64,000 nt of DNA from Streptomyces sp. V1I1 (lineage in GTDB: Bacteria > Actinomycetota > Actinomycetes > Streptomycetales > Streptomycetaceae): the NCBI RefSeq assembly GCF_030817355.1, contig NZ_JAUSZH010000001.1, forward strand, positions 1,984,001-2,048,000, in the 5' to 3' direction. Numbering within the stretch: position 1 is the stretch's first letter; each line of letters starts with the position of its first letter. The notes beneath the pieces are model-generated. The model saw only the letters and a program-made list of their open reading frames with translations, searched no databases and was not told the origin of the DNA. This document shows positions 35,871 through 44,301 of this stretch, one piece after another. The position numbers and the translations under genes were made by a program.

Positions 35871-37841
35871 TTACTTACCGTCCGCCTTGGCTACGGCGTC
35901 GATCGAGGCCAGCGAGCGACGCACTTGGTTGCGGTCCGTGGTGTACCAGAAGTCGGGCATCGAGGCGCGCAGATAGCTGCCGTAGCGGGCGTTGGCCAGC
36001 CGCGGATCGAGCACGGCGACGACGCCGCGGTCGCCCATGGCCCGTACGAGACGGCCCGCGCCCTGGGCCATCAGCAGGGCGGCATGCGTCGCGGCGACAG
36101 CCATGAAGCCATTGCCGCCGGCCTCCTCCACCGCCTTCTGGCGAGCGCTCATCAGGGGATCGTCGGGGCGTGGGAACGGAATCCGGTCCATCACCACCAA
36201 CTGACAGCTGGCTCCCGGCACATCGACGCCCTGCCAGAGCGAGAGCGTGCCGAACAGACAGGTCTCCGGGTCGGCGGCGAAGGACTTGATCAACTCGCCG
36301 AGGGTCTCCTCGCCCTGAAGCAGGATCGGCTTGTCGAGCCTGCCGCGCAGCTCCTCGGCCGCCGCCTGGGCGGCCCGCATGGAGGAGAAGAGGCCCAGCG
36401 TGCGGCCACCGGCCGCCTCCACCAGATCGGCGAGCTCGTCCATCATGTCGCCGCGGGAGCCTTCACGACCGGGCGTCGCCAGATGGCGGGCGACATAGAG
36501 GATGCCCTGCTTCGGATAGTCGAAGGGCGAGCCGACGTCGAGCCCCTTCCACTGCGGAGCGTCTTCACTTTCGGTGCCCTCGGGGGCAAGCCCGAGCGAA
36601 GCCCCCACCCCGTTGAAGTCACCACCGAGCTTGAGCGTGGCGGAGGTCAGCACCACCGAACGCTCGGCGAAGAGCTTCTCGCGCAGCAGACCGGATACGG
36701 AGAGCGGTGCCACCCGCAGTGACGCGCCGAAGCGATCGTGGCGCTCGTACCAGACGACGTCGTACTCGGACCCCTGGGTGATGCGCTCGGCGACGTCATG
36801 GATGTTCTCGACGGAGGCCACGGCCTGCTTGCGTACGGCGTCCTCGTCCTGGACGGACTTGTCGCGGGTACTTCCGAGGGCCGAGATGACCGTGCGAGCG
36901 GCGTCGCGCAGTGCCATCAGCGCGTATCCGAGATCCTCGGGGATCTCCTCGAGGCGGCCGGGGAGGGCAAGCTCCATCACCCGCTCAAACGTCTCGGAGG
37001 CGGTCTGGAGAGCGTCCGCGGCCTTCTCGTTGACCAGCTTGGCGGCGCGGCGCACGGCACGGTTGACCTGGCCGGGGGTGAGCTCGCCGGTGGCGACGCC
37101 GGTGACCCGGGAGACCAGCTCATGCGCCTCGTCGACGATCAAAACCTCATGCTGCGGAAGCACCGGGGCGCCCTCGATCGCGTCGATCGCGAGAAGCGCA
37201 TGGTTGGTGACGACGACATCCGCGAGCTTCGCGCGCTCACGGGCCGCCTCTGCGAAGCATTCGGCGCCGTACGCACATTTCGTGGCCCCGAGGCACTCCC
37301 GGGAAGAGACGGAGACCTGCGCCCAGGCCCGGTCGGAGACTCCGGGGGTGAGATCGTCGCGATCGCCGGTCTCGGTCTCGTCCGACCAGTCGCGCATCCG
37401 CAGCAGATCCTGGCCGAGCTTGCTGGTGGGCGCGGCAGCCTCGAACTGGTCGAAGAGGCCGTCTTCCTCCTCCTGGGGCACACCCTCGTGCAGGCGGTGC
37501 AGACAGAGGTAGTTGGAACGCCCCTTGAGCATCGCGAACTCCGGCCGGCGGCGCAGCAGCGGATGCAGTGCCTCGACCGTCCGCGGAAGATCACGCTCCA
37601 CGAGCTGCCGCTGCAGGGCCAGGGTGGCCGTGGCAACGACGACCCTCTCCCCGTGCGCCAGGGCGGGCACGAGATAGCCGAGCGACTTTCCGGTGCCGGT
37701 GCCGGCCTGGACGAGCAGGTGGGAATTGTCGTCGACCGCTTCTGCGACGGCCTCGGCCATGGTGACCTGGCCAGGCCGTTCCACACCGCCGACGGCGGTG
37801 ACGGCGGCGTGCAGGAGCTCGGGGAGGGATGGCTTCGTCAT
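35871..37841 (-). CDS. DinG/XPD-like iron-sulfur DNA helicase
   Basis: This 656-residue superfamily 2 helicase unwinds 5'-3' and probably resolves R-loops or damaged forks. Walker A LVQAGTGTGKSLGYLVPA lies at ~45. Four cysteines for an Fe-S cluster are at ~110-200 (NYLCLHRL, RECLGATKCAYGAECF), Walker B/DEAH in LIVDEAHEL, and C-terminal motifs in LTSATLKLGG, LFGTLSLWQGVDVPG and GAGRLVRAMGDRG. It converges on lexA. I see no SOS box upstream of its start at 37841, so LexA control is not supported here. Confidence 0.9.
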   Translation of the reverse strand: MTKPSLPELLHAAVTAVGGVERPGQVTMAEAVAEAVDDNSHLLVQAGTGTGKSLGYLVPALAHGERVVVATATLALQRQLVERDLPRTVEALHPLLRRRPEFAMLKGRSNYLCLHRLHEGVPQEEEDGLFDQFEAAAPTSKLGQDLLRMRDWSDETETGDRDDLTPGVSDRAWAQVSVSSRECLGATKCAYGAECFAEAARERAKLADVVVTNHALLAIDAIEGAPVLPQHEVLIVDEAHELVSRVTGVATGELTPGQVNRAVRRAAKLVNEKAADALQTASETFERVMELALPGRLEEIPEDLGYALMALRDAARTVISALGSTRDKSVQDEDAVRKQAVASVENIHDVAERITQGSEYDVVWYERHDRFGASLRVAPLSVSGLLREKLFAERSVVLTSATLKLGGDFNGVGASLGLAPEGTESEDAPQWKGLDVGSPFDYPKQGILYVARHLATPGREGSRGDMMDELADLVEAAGGRTLGLFSSMRAAQAAAEELRGRLDKPILLQGEETLGELIKSFAADPETCLFGTLSLWQGVDVPGASCQLVVMDRIPFPRPDDPLMSARQKAVEEAGGNGFMAVAATHAALLMAQGAGRLVRAMGDRGVVAVLDPRLANARYGSYLRASMPDFWYTTDRNQVRRSLASIDAVAKADGK

Positions 37842-37875
37842 AGCCCGACCAGCCTACGGGGCACCACTGACAACC

Positions 37876-37921
37876 CGATCACACCTCGTCTCATCACGCG
37901 ATCACATCTCGTCTCGTCAAG
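37876..37921. repeat. 23-bp tandem duplication spanning a siderophore-gene stop
   Basis: Units 37876-37898 and 37899-37921 match at 20 of 23 positions. The second carries the TGA of the synthetase gene (37917-37919, minus strand), and the first repeats that TGA at 37894-37896. Confidence 0.75.
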
Positions 37922-39728
37922 AGGCGCTCAGCGGGTTGGGGACCGTGCCGTGGACGGCTGCGTGGGGGCGGTTCGGGCGGTCGCGGTAGCCGTCGAGATG
38001 CAGCCTGTTCCGGTTGAGACAGAGCCGCTCGATACGTGGCGTGAGCAGGTCGAACGTCTCGTAGCGTTCCTTGAGCTCCGGGAAACGGGCCTGGTGCCGC
38101 AGAATCTCCGCCCGTACGAGCGAGAAGAACTGCTCCTCCGGTACGCCCAGTTGCTCCTCGCAGAGGGGTGCGAGAAAGCGGAAGACGCCGATGAAAAGCC
38201 CTGAGTGGATGAACTGCGTGAGGAAGGCCGGCTCCTCGGTAAGGAGGGTCTTCCGTACGTCGTCGGGCATCGAGTCGTGCTCGGGCAGCGGCTGGGCGCT
38301 GACGTTCACATCGTCGACGAAGTCCTTGATCGCCAGGCGTACCGGGACGTCCTGGTCGTCGAAGACGACGATGGCGTTCTCGCCGTGCGGCGAGAAGACG
38401 GTGCCGTAGCGGTAGAGGAAGTGCAGCAGCGGCGGCAGCAGAGCGGAGAAGAGCCGCTGGAGCCAGAGCGCGGGGGCGAGTCCGGATCGTGCGACCAGCT
38501 CAGCGGTGAAAGCGCGGCCCCGGGTGTCGGTGTGCAGCAGCGAGGCGAGGGTGCGGGCCCGCTCGCCGGGGGCGAGGCGGGGCTGCAGCGGCTCGCGCCA
38601 GATCGCGCCGAGGAGTTCCTTGTACTGGTACGGCACCTCGGGGAGGTGGTCGTAGAGGGGGTGCTCGACGGTGACCGATGCGACTTCCCCGAGGAGGATC
38701 ACGCCGCATTCGTCGCGCAGAAAGGGGTCCCCGTCGCGCAGTCCGTGCACCCAGGAGGTGACGGCGGGGGCGGCGAGGGTGCGTTCGGTGGGGAGACCGC
38801 GCCAGACCAGGGTGTTGAGGATGGACAGCGGCAGTTTCACTGTGTGCCGGTCGGCGCGGTCCACGTTGACGAAGGTACGGACGGACTGCTGCGGCAGCCG
38901 TAGATCACCGTCCGTGGGGAGCGGGACGATGTCGCCCCGCGCGACGGCGGGCGCGAAGAGCGGCAGGAGCACCTCGTCCCACTGCCAGGGGTGTACGGGG
39001 AGGAAGAGGTACGTGTCGGGGTCGAGGCCCCTGGCGCGTAGCGCGGCGGCGAAGCAGTCATGGACGGGCGCGTCGAGTTCACGGGCGTACAGGTCGTCGG
39101 GTCCGGGGAGCCCGGGGACTCCTCGGTAGGCGGCGAGGGTGCGGCTGACCGCGATCCAGGGGAGCCGGGCGGGCCTGCGGGCCTCGGGCGACCAGCGGGC
39201 GGTGTCCGTGGCGGAGAACCCGATGCGACCCTTGTTGAGCACGAGCCACGGGTGGCCGGTCTGGTGGCCTTCGAGTTCGGCGTAGCCGAGGTCGGCGAGC
39301 TCTTCCGCGTTCAGCGCGTGGTGACCGAATCCCGTGTCCGAGACAAGGGTGGCCGTCAGCTCGCGGACCAGGTGGCCGAGGGTGGCTCCGTCGAGGTCTA
39401 AGAGACGGCGGGCGCGGGCGAGGAAGGCGAGCGGGTCGGCGAAGGGCCGGCCCTCGTGGTCGATGGAGTCCGGGTCGACGCGCCAGCTTCCGTACGCTCC
39501 GCGCCGGGCCAGGAAGGACAGGTTGCTGCCGTCGTCGAGCGTGACGGTGTACTGATCGCATCCGCGGCCGGCGTCCGGCGCGATGATCTCTTCGTAGGAG
39601 AACTCGCCGAGCATCTTGGCGAGGAGCCGCACGGCCGCACGGTCCCAGGCCTGTGCGTTCAGTCCGGGCGGGGTGAAGGGGACGGCGGGCGGCTGTTCGG
39701 AGTCATGGGTGGCAGGGGACTTCGGCAC
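37917..39728 (-). CDS. IucA/IucC-family siderophore synthetase, last gene of operon
   Basis: This 603-residue NRPS-independent siderophore (NIS) synthetase adenylates a carboxylate such as citrate and couples it to an amine or alcohol. Visible blocks are FLPVHPWQWDEVLLP (~265), LPQQSVRTFVNV, HTVKLPLSILNTLVWRGLP, FSPHGENAIVVFDDQ and LAIKDFVDDVN; the C-terminal FhuF-like part ends at ~600. GTG 39728 is chosen since GAGGAG lies 6 bases upstream; the open frame to 39941 is shadow. It is preceded by an acetyltransferase gene 59 bp upstream. Its stop lies in a tandem duplication. Confidence 0.9.
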   Translation of the reverse strand: MPKSPATHDSEQPPAVPFTPPGLNAQAWDRAAVRLLAKMLGEFSYEEIIAPDAGRGCDQYTVTLDDGSNLSFLARRGAYGSWRVDPDSIDHEGRPFADPLAFLARARRLLDLDGATLGHLVRELTATLVSDTGFGHHALNAEELADLGYAELEGHQTGHPWLVLNKGRIGFSATDTARWSPEARRPARLPWIAVSRTLAAYRGVPGLPGPDDLYARELDAPVHDCFAAALRARGLDPDTYLFLPVHPWQWDEVLLPLFAPAVARGDIVPLPTDGDLRLPQQSVRTFVNVDRADRHTVKLPLSILNTLVWRGLPTERTLAAPAVTSWVHGLRDGDPFLRDECGVILLGEVASVTVEHPLYDHLPEVPYQYKELLGAIWREPLQPRLAPGERARTLASLLHTDTRGRAFTAELVARSGLAPALWLQRLFSALLPPLLHFLYRYGTVFSPHGENAIVVFDDQDVPVRLAIKDFVDDVNVSAQPLPEHDSMPDDVRKTLLTEEPAFLTQFIHSGLFIGVFRFLAPLCEEQLGVPEEQFFSLVRAEILRHQARFPELKERYETFDLLTPRIERLCLNRNRLHLDGYRDRPNRPHAAVHGTVPNPLSAS

Positions 39729-39787
39729 GGGGACTCCTCGAGTGGAACCGATGCGGGTCGAGCGGTGTATGTAAGGCAGCGGGTCGT

Positions 39788-40525
39788 TCACAGCAGGTTG
39801 CGAAGCGCGCGATCGCGGACCATGAGGGCGGCTCGTTTGTCGGGGAGGTCGACCTCGGCCGAGAAGCGGAAGCCGGCGCTCAGGAAGGCGGAGACGGAGG
39901 GGGTGTTGCGCAGGTCGGGTTCTGCGATGACGCGTGCGCATCGGGGCCGATTGTCGAGTACCAGATCGGCGACGGCTCTGAGGAGGGTTGAACCGACACC
40001 GCGGCCGCGGTCGGCGACGCCCCCGATCAGGAGGTGGATACCAATGTCATGGGGACGGGCCGGGTAGTGCCGCGCGGCGGGGTCGAGATCAGCCCGGTAG
40101 ACCTCGAAGTAGCTCATGGGGATGCCGCTGAGCACGCCGAGGCAGGGGATGCTGCGTCCGTCGCCCTCGAGCTGGGCGCGCAGATGGGCGGCGGTGACCG
40201 AGTCAGGTCCCGCCAGTTCCCAGAAAGCAGCCACTGCCGGGTCGTTCATCCAGCGGCTGATCCGTGCCAGATCGCGTTCGATGCGTACGGGGGCGAGATG
40301 GAAGGCCCCGACGGAGGTGGTGGCGGAGCCCCAGCCGGCGGGATTGTCCAGCAGATCGCCGGTGCCGGTGGTGTCCCCGTCCTCGGGGTCGCCGGATTGC
40401 TCGTCCTCCCGGAACAGCGCGAGGAGCTCCTCGGGGAGCCGCAGGTCCAGGGTGTCCTCGACGCTCCCGCCGAGCTGGGGGGTGGGACCGGCTCCGGTGT
40501 CGGTGCTCGCATCGGTGTGAGGCAC
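39788..40525 (-). CDS. GNAT acyltransferase of the siderophore operon (IucB/RhbD-like)
   Basis: This 245-residue protein has an acidic N-terminal region (~1-75) and a GNAT domain: RISRWMNDPAVAAFWELAGP, SIPCLGVLSGIPMSYFEVYRAD, and the acetyl-CoA loop ADRGRGVGSTLLRAVAD. In aerobactin and rhizobactin-type pathways this family acetylates the hydroxylated or free amine of the precursor. GTG 40525 has GAGGAGAG ~7 bases upstream. It lies between the two synthetase genes (gaps 41 and 59 bp), so it belongs to the operon. The acyl donor and acceptor are not known. Confidence 0.87.
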   Translation of the reverse strand: MPHTDASTDTGAGPTPQLGGSVEDTLDLRLPEELLALFREDEQSGDPEDGDTTGTGDLLDNPAGWGSATTSVGAFHLAPVRIERDLARISRWMNDPAVAAFWELAGPDSVTAAHLRAQLEGDGRSIPCLGVLSGIPMSYFEVYRADLDPAARHYPARPHDIGIHLLIGGVADRGRGVGSTLLRAVADLVLDNRPRCARVIAEPDLRNTPSVSAFLSAGFRFSAEVDLPDKRAALMVRDRALRNLL

Positions 40526-40566
40526 AGCGGGGCTCTCCTCTCGCAGTTCTGTCGGGTTGGGTTGCC

Positions 40567-42468
40567 TTAAGGACGAAGGGGGTTGGTGATCGTGACGTAG
40601 ACGGACTGGGTGTCGACCGGGCCGATGAGCTCGTCGAGGCCGCGGAGCCGGGTGAGCAGATTGGCCTTGGACCGGAGCGTGGGGGCGTCGAGGAGCTGCG
40701 CGGGCAGTGGCGAGCCGAGGTCGGCGGTGGCCGAGAGGAACTGCCGGAAAGCGGCGATGAGTACGCGCTCGTCGGCGAGGCGCTGCGCTCCGAACGCTCC
40801 GATCAGGCCGAAGACATTGTTGATGCCGAGGTAGTAGGCGAAGCGCTCGTCGGTGACGTCGTCGGAGACGAAGGTGTCGCTTGCGGAGCCGATGCCGGGA
40901 AGGCGGCGTTCCAGGTCGGCGCGGTGGGATTCGCGGAAGTAGTAGCCCTGGTTGTCGCGGTAGCGGCCGCCGACGGGCCAGCCGTCGGGGTCGAGGATCA
41001 CCAGGGTGTTCTGCTGGTGGGCTTCGAGTGCGATGCCCGCTGTGGCGTCCAGCCAGAGCACCGGGCGTACGACGTGGTCGAGGTAGCGCAGGAACCACTC
41101 GGCGGCGACGGCGCCGGTGGGCCTGCCGGTGCGGGCGGCGAGCCGGGCCACTACGTCGGCGAGACGCGAGTGCATCCCGGGACGGCCCGGCCAGGGGCGG
41201 GGCGCGGTCAGTCCCGCGATGCAGACGGCGTCGTCGCCGAGGCCGAACGGATTGTGGCGCACCACGACGTCGAGTCCGGGCACGGGCTCGCCATCAGCAG
41301 TGTCGACGGCGAGCCATGCGGGGTCCCGCACGATGCCGAAGCCGGGGTGGGCTGCCTGCCACTGCTCGGCGAGGCCGGTGCGGAGCAGCCGGTGGACCTC
41401 GACGCCGCGGTGGAGTTCTTTGCGGAGGTTCTCACGACGGGAGTTGGTGATGCGTACGCCAAGAGAGAGCTTGAGCATGGCCGGGGCGCCGGGACGGTGC
41501 ACAGTGCGGACCGAGGAGGTGGGGTGCCAGGGGTCTGCGTGGGGACCGAGGTCATGCAGGAGACCGGCGTCGAGGAGGGCGACGACGGCGGTGCGGTGCT
41601 TCAGTTCGCGGGCCTGCCAGGGATGCAGCGGCAACGGAACGGAGTCTTCGGGGAGTTGGAGGTCCCCGCAGAGGCGGGCGGTGAGTTGTTCGGCCGGCAG
41701 GGTTCGGCCCTGTTCGGTCCAGGCGGATCCGGTGGCCAGGACGGACCGGTCTACGGCCATCCAGTGCAGCGGAAAGGAGCCGCGCAACTCCGGTGAGTAG
41801 AGCCGGGCTTCGGCCTCGGAAAGTCCTTCGCGGCTCTTGGGTGTCGGGTGGAGCGGGTGGCCGAGCAGGAGCGACTGCTCGGCGGTGAGGAAGAGGTCCG
41901 CCTCGGGATCGGGGGCGGGGCGGGCGCGGCGGTCGGTGATGAAGTCGGCGGTGCGCCGTACGGAGTCGGCGACCCGGCCGACCAGGTCGGCTCCCTCGCT
42001 CTGGCCCGCTTCCCGGCCGAGGAGGGCGGCGACGGTGACGGCGTCGGTGCCAGGCGCGTCGCGCGGCCCTCCTTCAAGGGCGGGCAGACCGAAGCGATGC
42101 CATCCACTGACCGACCAGTAGCGGACGGGGACGAGCAGCGCGGTGCCGCTGGCGTGCAGCGGGATGCGCAGGGTATGTCCGTCGGGCCTGTCGAGGTTGT
42201 TCTCCCTCACCCAGCAACGGAGCAGATTCTCGACGGCCGCCGCGTCCGCAGCGCGACATGGATCCGGGTGATCGAGGAGCTCGACGCCACTCGCGTCTGT
42301 GGGCGTGCCCGCGGTGGGGGCGTGCTGTTCACCGTGGCCCCCCGTCTGTTGGCGCGGCACCGTCGTCGCCTCGATCGTGAGAGGGCCGCGCATTCCGCCC
42401 TGTCCTTGGTGCTGGGCGGTGGGACGGCCGTCGGCCTCGGGCACATCGGGTGCGGGTGTGGGGTTCAC
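40567..42468 (-). CDS. IucA/IucC-family siderophore synthetase, second copy
   Basis: This 633-residue NIS synthetase is clearly of the same superfamily as the downstream one but diverged. It has LPLHPWQARELKHRTAV, SSVRTVHRPGAPAMLKLSLGVRITNSRRE, GLGDDAVCIAGL and HQQNTLVILDPDGWPVGGRYRDN. The first ~60 residues are Gly/His/Gln-rich and non-conserved. The GTG start at 42468 lies 27 bp after the aminotransferase stop. Two synthetases of different type usually act on the two ends of a citrate or succinate unit, as IucA and IucC do in aerobactin. Confidence 0.9.
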   Translation of the reverse strand: MNPTPAPDVPEADGRPTAQHQGQGGMRGPLTIEATTVPRQQTGGHGEQHAPTAGTPTDASGVELLDHPDPCRAADAAAVENLLRCWVRENNLDRPDGHTLRIPLHASGTALLVPVRYWSVSGWHRFGLPALEGGPRDAPGTDAVTVAALLGREAGQSEGADLVGRVADSVRRTADFITDRRARPAPDPEADLFLTAEQSLLLGHPLHPTPKSREGLSEAEARLYSPELRGSFPLHWMAVDRSVLATGSAWTEQGRTLPAEQLTARLCGDLQLPEDSVPLPLHPWQARELKHRTAVVALLDAGLLHDLGPHADPWHPTSSVRTVHRPGAPAMLKLSLGVRITNSRRENLRKELHRGVEVHRLLRTGLAEQWQAAHPGFGIVRDPAWLAVDTADGEPVPGLDVVVRHNPFGLGDDAVCIAGLTAPRPWPGRPGMHSRLADVVARLAARTGRPTGAVAAEWFLRYLDHVVRPVLWLDATAGIALEAHQQNTLVILDPDGWPVGGRYRDNQGYYFRESHRADLERRLPGIGSASDTFVSDDVTDERFAYYLGINNVFGLIGAFGAQRLADERVLIAAFRQFLSATADLGSPLPAQLLDAPTLRSKANLLTRLRGLDELIGPVDTQSVYVTITNPLRP

Positions 42469-42495
42469 GGAGGTCTTCCTTGTGATTTGTACGGG

Positions 42496-43872
42496 TCAGT
42501 AGGACTGCCCGCTATCGGTACGGCGTTGCAGGGAGCGCTCGGCGGCGGCCAGGGCATCGGCAAAGCGGTCGAGGACGGCCACAGCTTGTTCGTCGGTGAG
42601 GGTCAAAGGAGGGAGCAGCCGCACAACGCCGGAGTGGCGTCCGCCGAGTTCGACGATGAGCCCGCGGTCCAGGCACTCCTGCTGGACGGCGGCGGCGAGG
42701 GCGGGAGCGGGCGGCGGGACGAGAGCGTCCGGGGATGCGGCGTCCGGGTCGACGAGTTCAACGCCGATCATGAGGCCCCGGCCGCGTACGTCCCCGATGC
42801 AGGAGTGGGCCGCGGCCAGCCCCTGGAGGCGGCCCAGCATGCGCGCGCCGAGGGTCGCGGCGCGGTCGGCGAGCCGGTTCTCTCGTACGAACGCGAGGGT
42901 GGCCGCGCCCGCTGCCATGGCGAGCTGGTTGCCGCGGAAGGTGCCGGCATGGGCACCGGGCTGCCAGGCGTCGAGTTCGGACCGGTAGACGACCACGGCA
43001 AGCGGAAGGGAGCCGCCGATCGCCTTGGAGAACACCATCACATCGGGCACGATTCCGCTGTGCTCGACCGCCCAGAAGGTGCCGGTCCGCCCGACTCCCG
43101 TCTGCACCTCGTCGGCGATCAGCGGGATGGAGCGGGCCGCGGTGATCTCTCGCATCCTGCGCATCCAGGCGTCGGGGGCCGGGATCACTCCGCCCTCCCC
43201 CTGCACCGGTTCCAGGATCATCCCGGCCGGCCTGGGCACCCCGCCCTTGGGGTCGTCGAGGAGGTTCTCGGTCCAGCGGGCGCCGAGTTCGGCGCCGCGC
43301 TCGCCGCCGCTCCCGAAGGGGCAGCGGTAGTTCTGCGGGAAGGGCAGCCGGGTCACGCGTACATCGATGGCGCCGCCCGAAGCGTCGAGGGCGCCGGCCG
43401 TCATCCCGTGGTACGCACCGGTGAACGAGAGGAGGCCGCTTCGGCCGGTGGCCGTGCGAACGAGTTTGAGCGCGGCCTCGACGGCGTCAGTGCCGGCGGG
43501 CCCGCAGAACTGGATCCGTGCGTCATCGGCGAACTCCCGCGGCAGCGTGGTGAACAGCTCCGTGGTGAAGGCGTCCTTGACCGGGGTGGCGAGGTCGAGG
43601 ACGTGCAACGGCGCCCCTGAGTCGATGACCTTCTTGATCGCTTCGAGGACCACGGGGTGGTTGTGCCCGAGCGCCAGGGTCCCCGCCCCGGAGAGGCAGT
43701 CGAGATAGCGCCGGCCGTCCGCGCCCTCGATCGTCAGCCCCCTGGCCCGTACGGGGACGATGGGCAGCGAGCGCGCGTAGGTACGGGCCGCGGACTCGCG
43801 GAGCGACTGGCGGCGCAGAATCCCCTCGTGCGCAGCGGACAGCGCCACCGGAGCAGGTTCGGTCACGGCCAC
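42496..43872 (-). CDS. diaminobutyrate-2-oxoglutarate aminotransferase family protein (siderophore operon)
   Basis: This 458-residue class III PLP aminotransferase has GAGTLALGHNHPVV, FTGAYHGMTAGALDASGG, EPVQGEGGVIPAP, LIADEVQTGVGRTGTF, and the PLP lysine in VFSKAIGGSLPLAVVVY. It would convert aspartate semialdehyde to 2,4-diaminobutyrate, a building block of rhizobactin- and achromobactin-type siderophores. GTG 43872 has GGGAGGA 9 bases upstream; ATG 43911 in the same frame is the alternative. It is the first gene of a four-gene operon. No decarboxylase or monooxygenase gene follows. Confidence 0.88.
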   Translation of the reverse strand: MAVTEPAPVALSAAHEGILRRQSLRESAARTYARSLPIVPVRARGLTIEGADGRRYLDCLSGAGTLALGHNHPVVLEAIKKVIDSGAPLHVLDLATPVKDAFTTELFTTLPREFADDARIQFCGPAGTDAVEAALKLVRTATGRSGLLSFTGAYHGMTAGALDASGGAIDVRVTRLPFPQNYRCPFGSGGERGAELGARWTENLLDDPKGGVPRPAGMILEPVQGEGGVIPAPDAWMRRMREITAARSIPLIADEVQTGVGRTGTFWAVEHSGIVPDVMVFSKAIGGSLPLAVVVYRSELDAWQPGAHAGTFRGNQLAMAAGAATLAFVRENRLADRAATLGARMLGRLQGLAAAHSCIGDVRGRGLMIGVELVDPDAASPDALVPPPAPALAAAVQQECLDRGLIVELGGRHSGVVRLLPPLTLTDEQAVAVLDRFADALAAAERSLQRRTDSGQSY

Positions 43873-44301
43873 GGCTGTTGGTCCTCCCGCTGTCACAGTT
43901 GCGTTGCACATCGATACCGCGTTCGTACGCCGCCAAGCCCGGCTGAACGCTGACCGTGTGTACCCCGTACGTACCAACGACGCCGGAAGCCGGTAATCAC
44001 GGGCAATCGGAAGATCCTTGTGCTGACGGAACCGCGGACCTGGTGCACGCCGTCCCCATCGGCACCGGCATAGTGGGGGCCGCACTCCGGCCCGGGCACA
44101 GCGGCCGGGGGGTGAGCAACGCCTTTGTAGAGTTCGAGCAGTTCGAGCAGTTCGAGCAGTTCGAGCAGTTCGAGCAGTTCCGGCAGTTCGAGCAGTTCGA
44201 GCAGTTCCGGCAGTTCCGGCAGTTCCGGCAGTTCCGGCAGTTCCGGCAGTTCCAAAAGATCAGACAGTGCAGAAGTACCGAAGTCCCAGGGGGATCACGA
44301 C
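43873..44301. other. divergent intergenic region with minisatellite
   Basis: These 429 bp separate the siderophore operon and the first protease gene. The left half should hold the operon's promoter. I looked for, and did not find, a palindrome of the TTAGGTTAGGCT-AACCTAA type bound by iron repressors. The right half is dominated by the 9-bp repeat. Confidence 0.6.
44132..44248. repeat. 9-bp minisatellite, 13 units in two sequence versions
   Basis: Thirteen head-to-tail units are either GTTCGAGCA (A) or GTTCCGGCA (B), in the order AAAAABAABBBBB. All of the divergence is the two-base GA/CG swap. The block ends 53 bp before the protease ATG. Read in one plus frame it would be (EQF/RQF), and on the minus strand (LLE/LPE), but neither frame has a supported start. 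Confidence 0.9.

Noticed and set aside
37842..37875. SOS box before the DinG-like helicase gene
   Set aside because: No CGAAC-N4-GTTYG sequence is present upstream of its start, so LexA control is not claimed.
44132..44248. CRISPR-like array
   Set aside because: The units are 9 bp with no spacers; this is a simple minisatellite.
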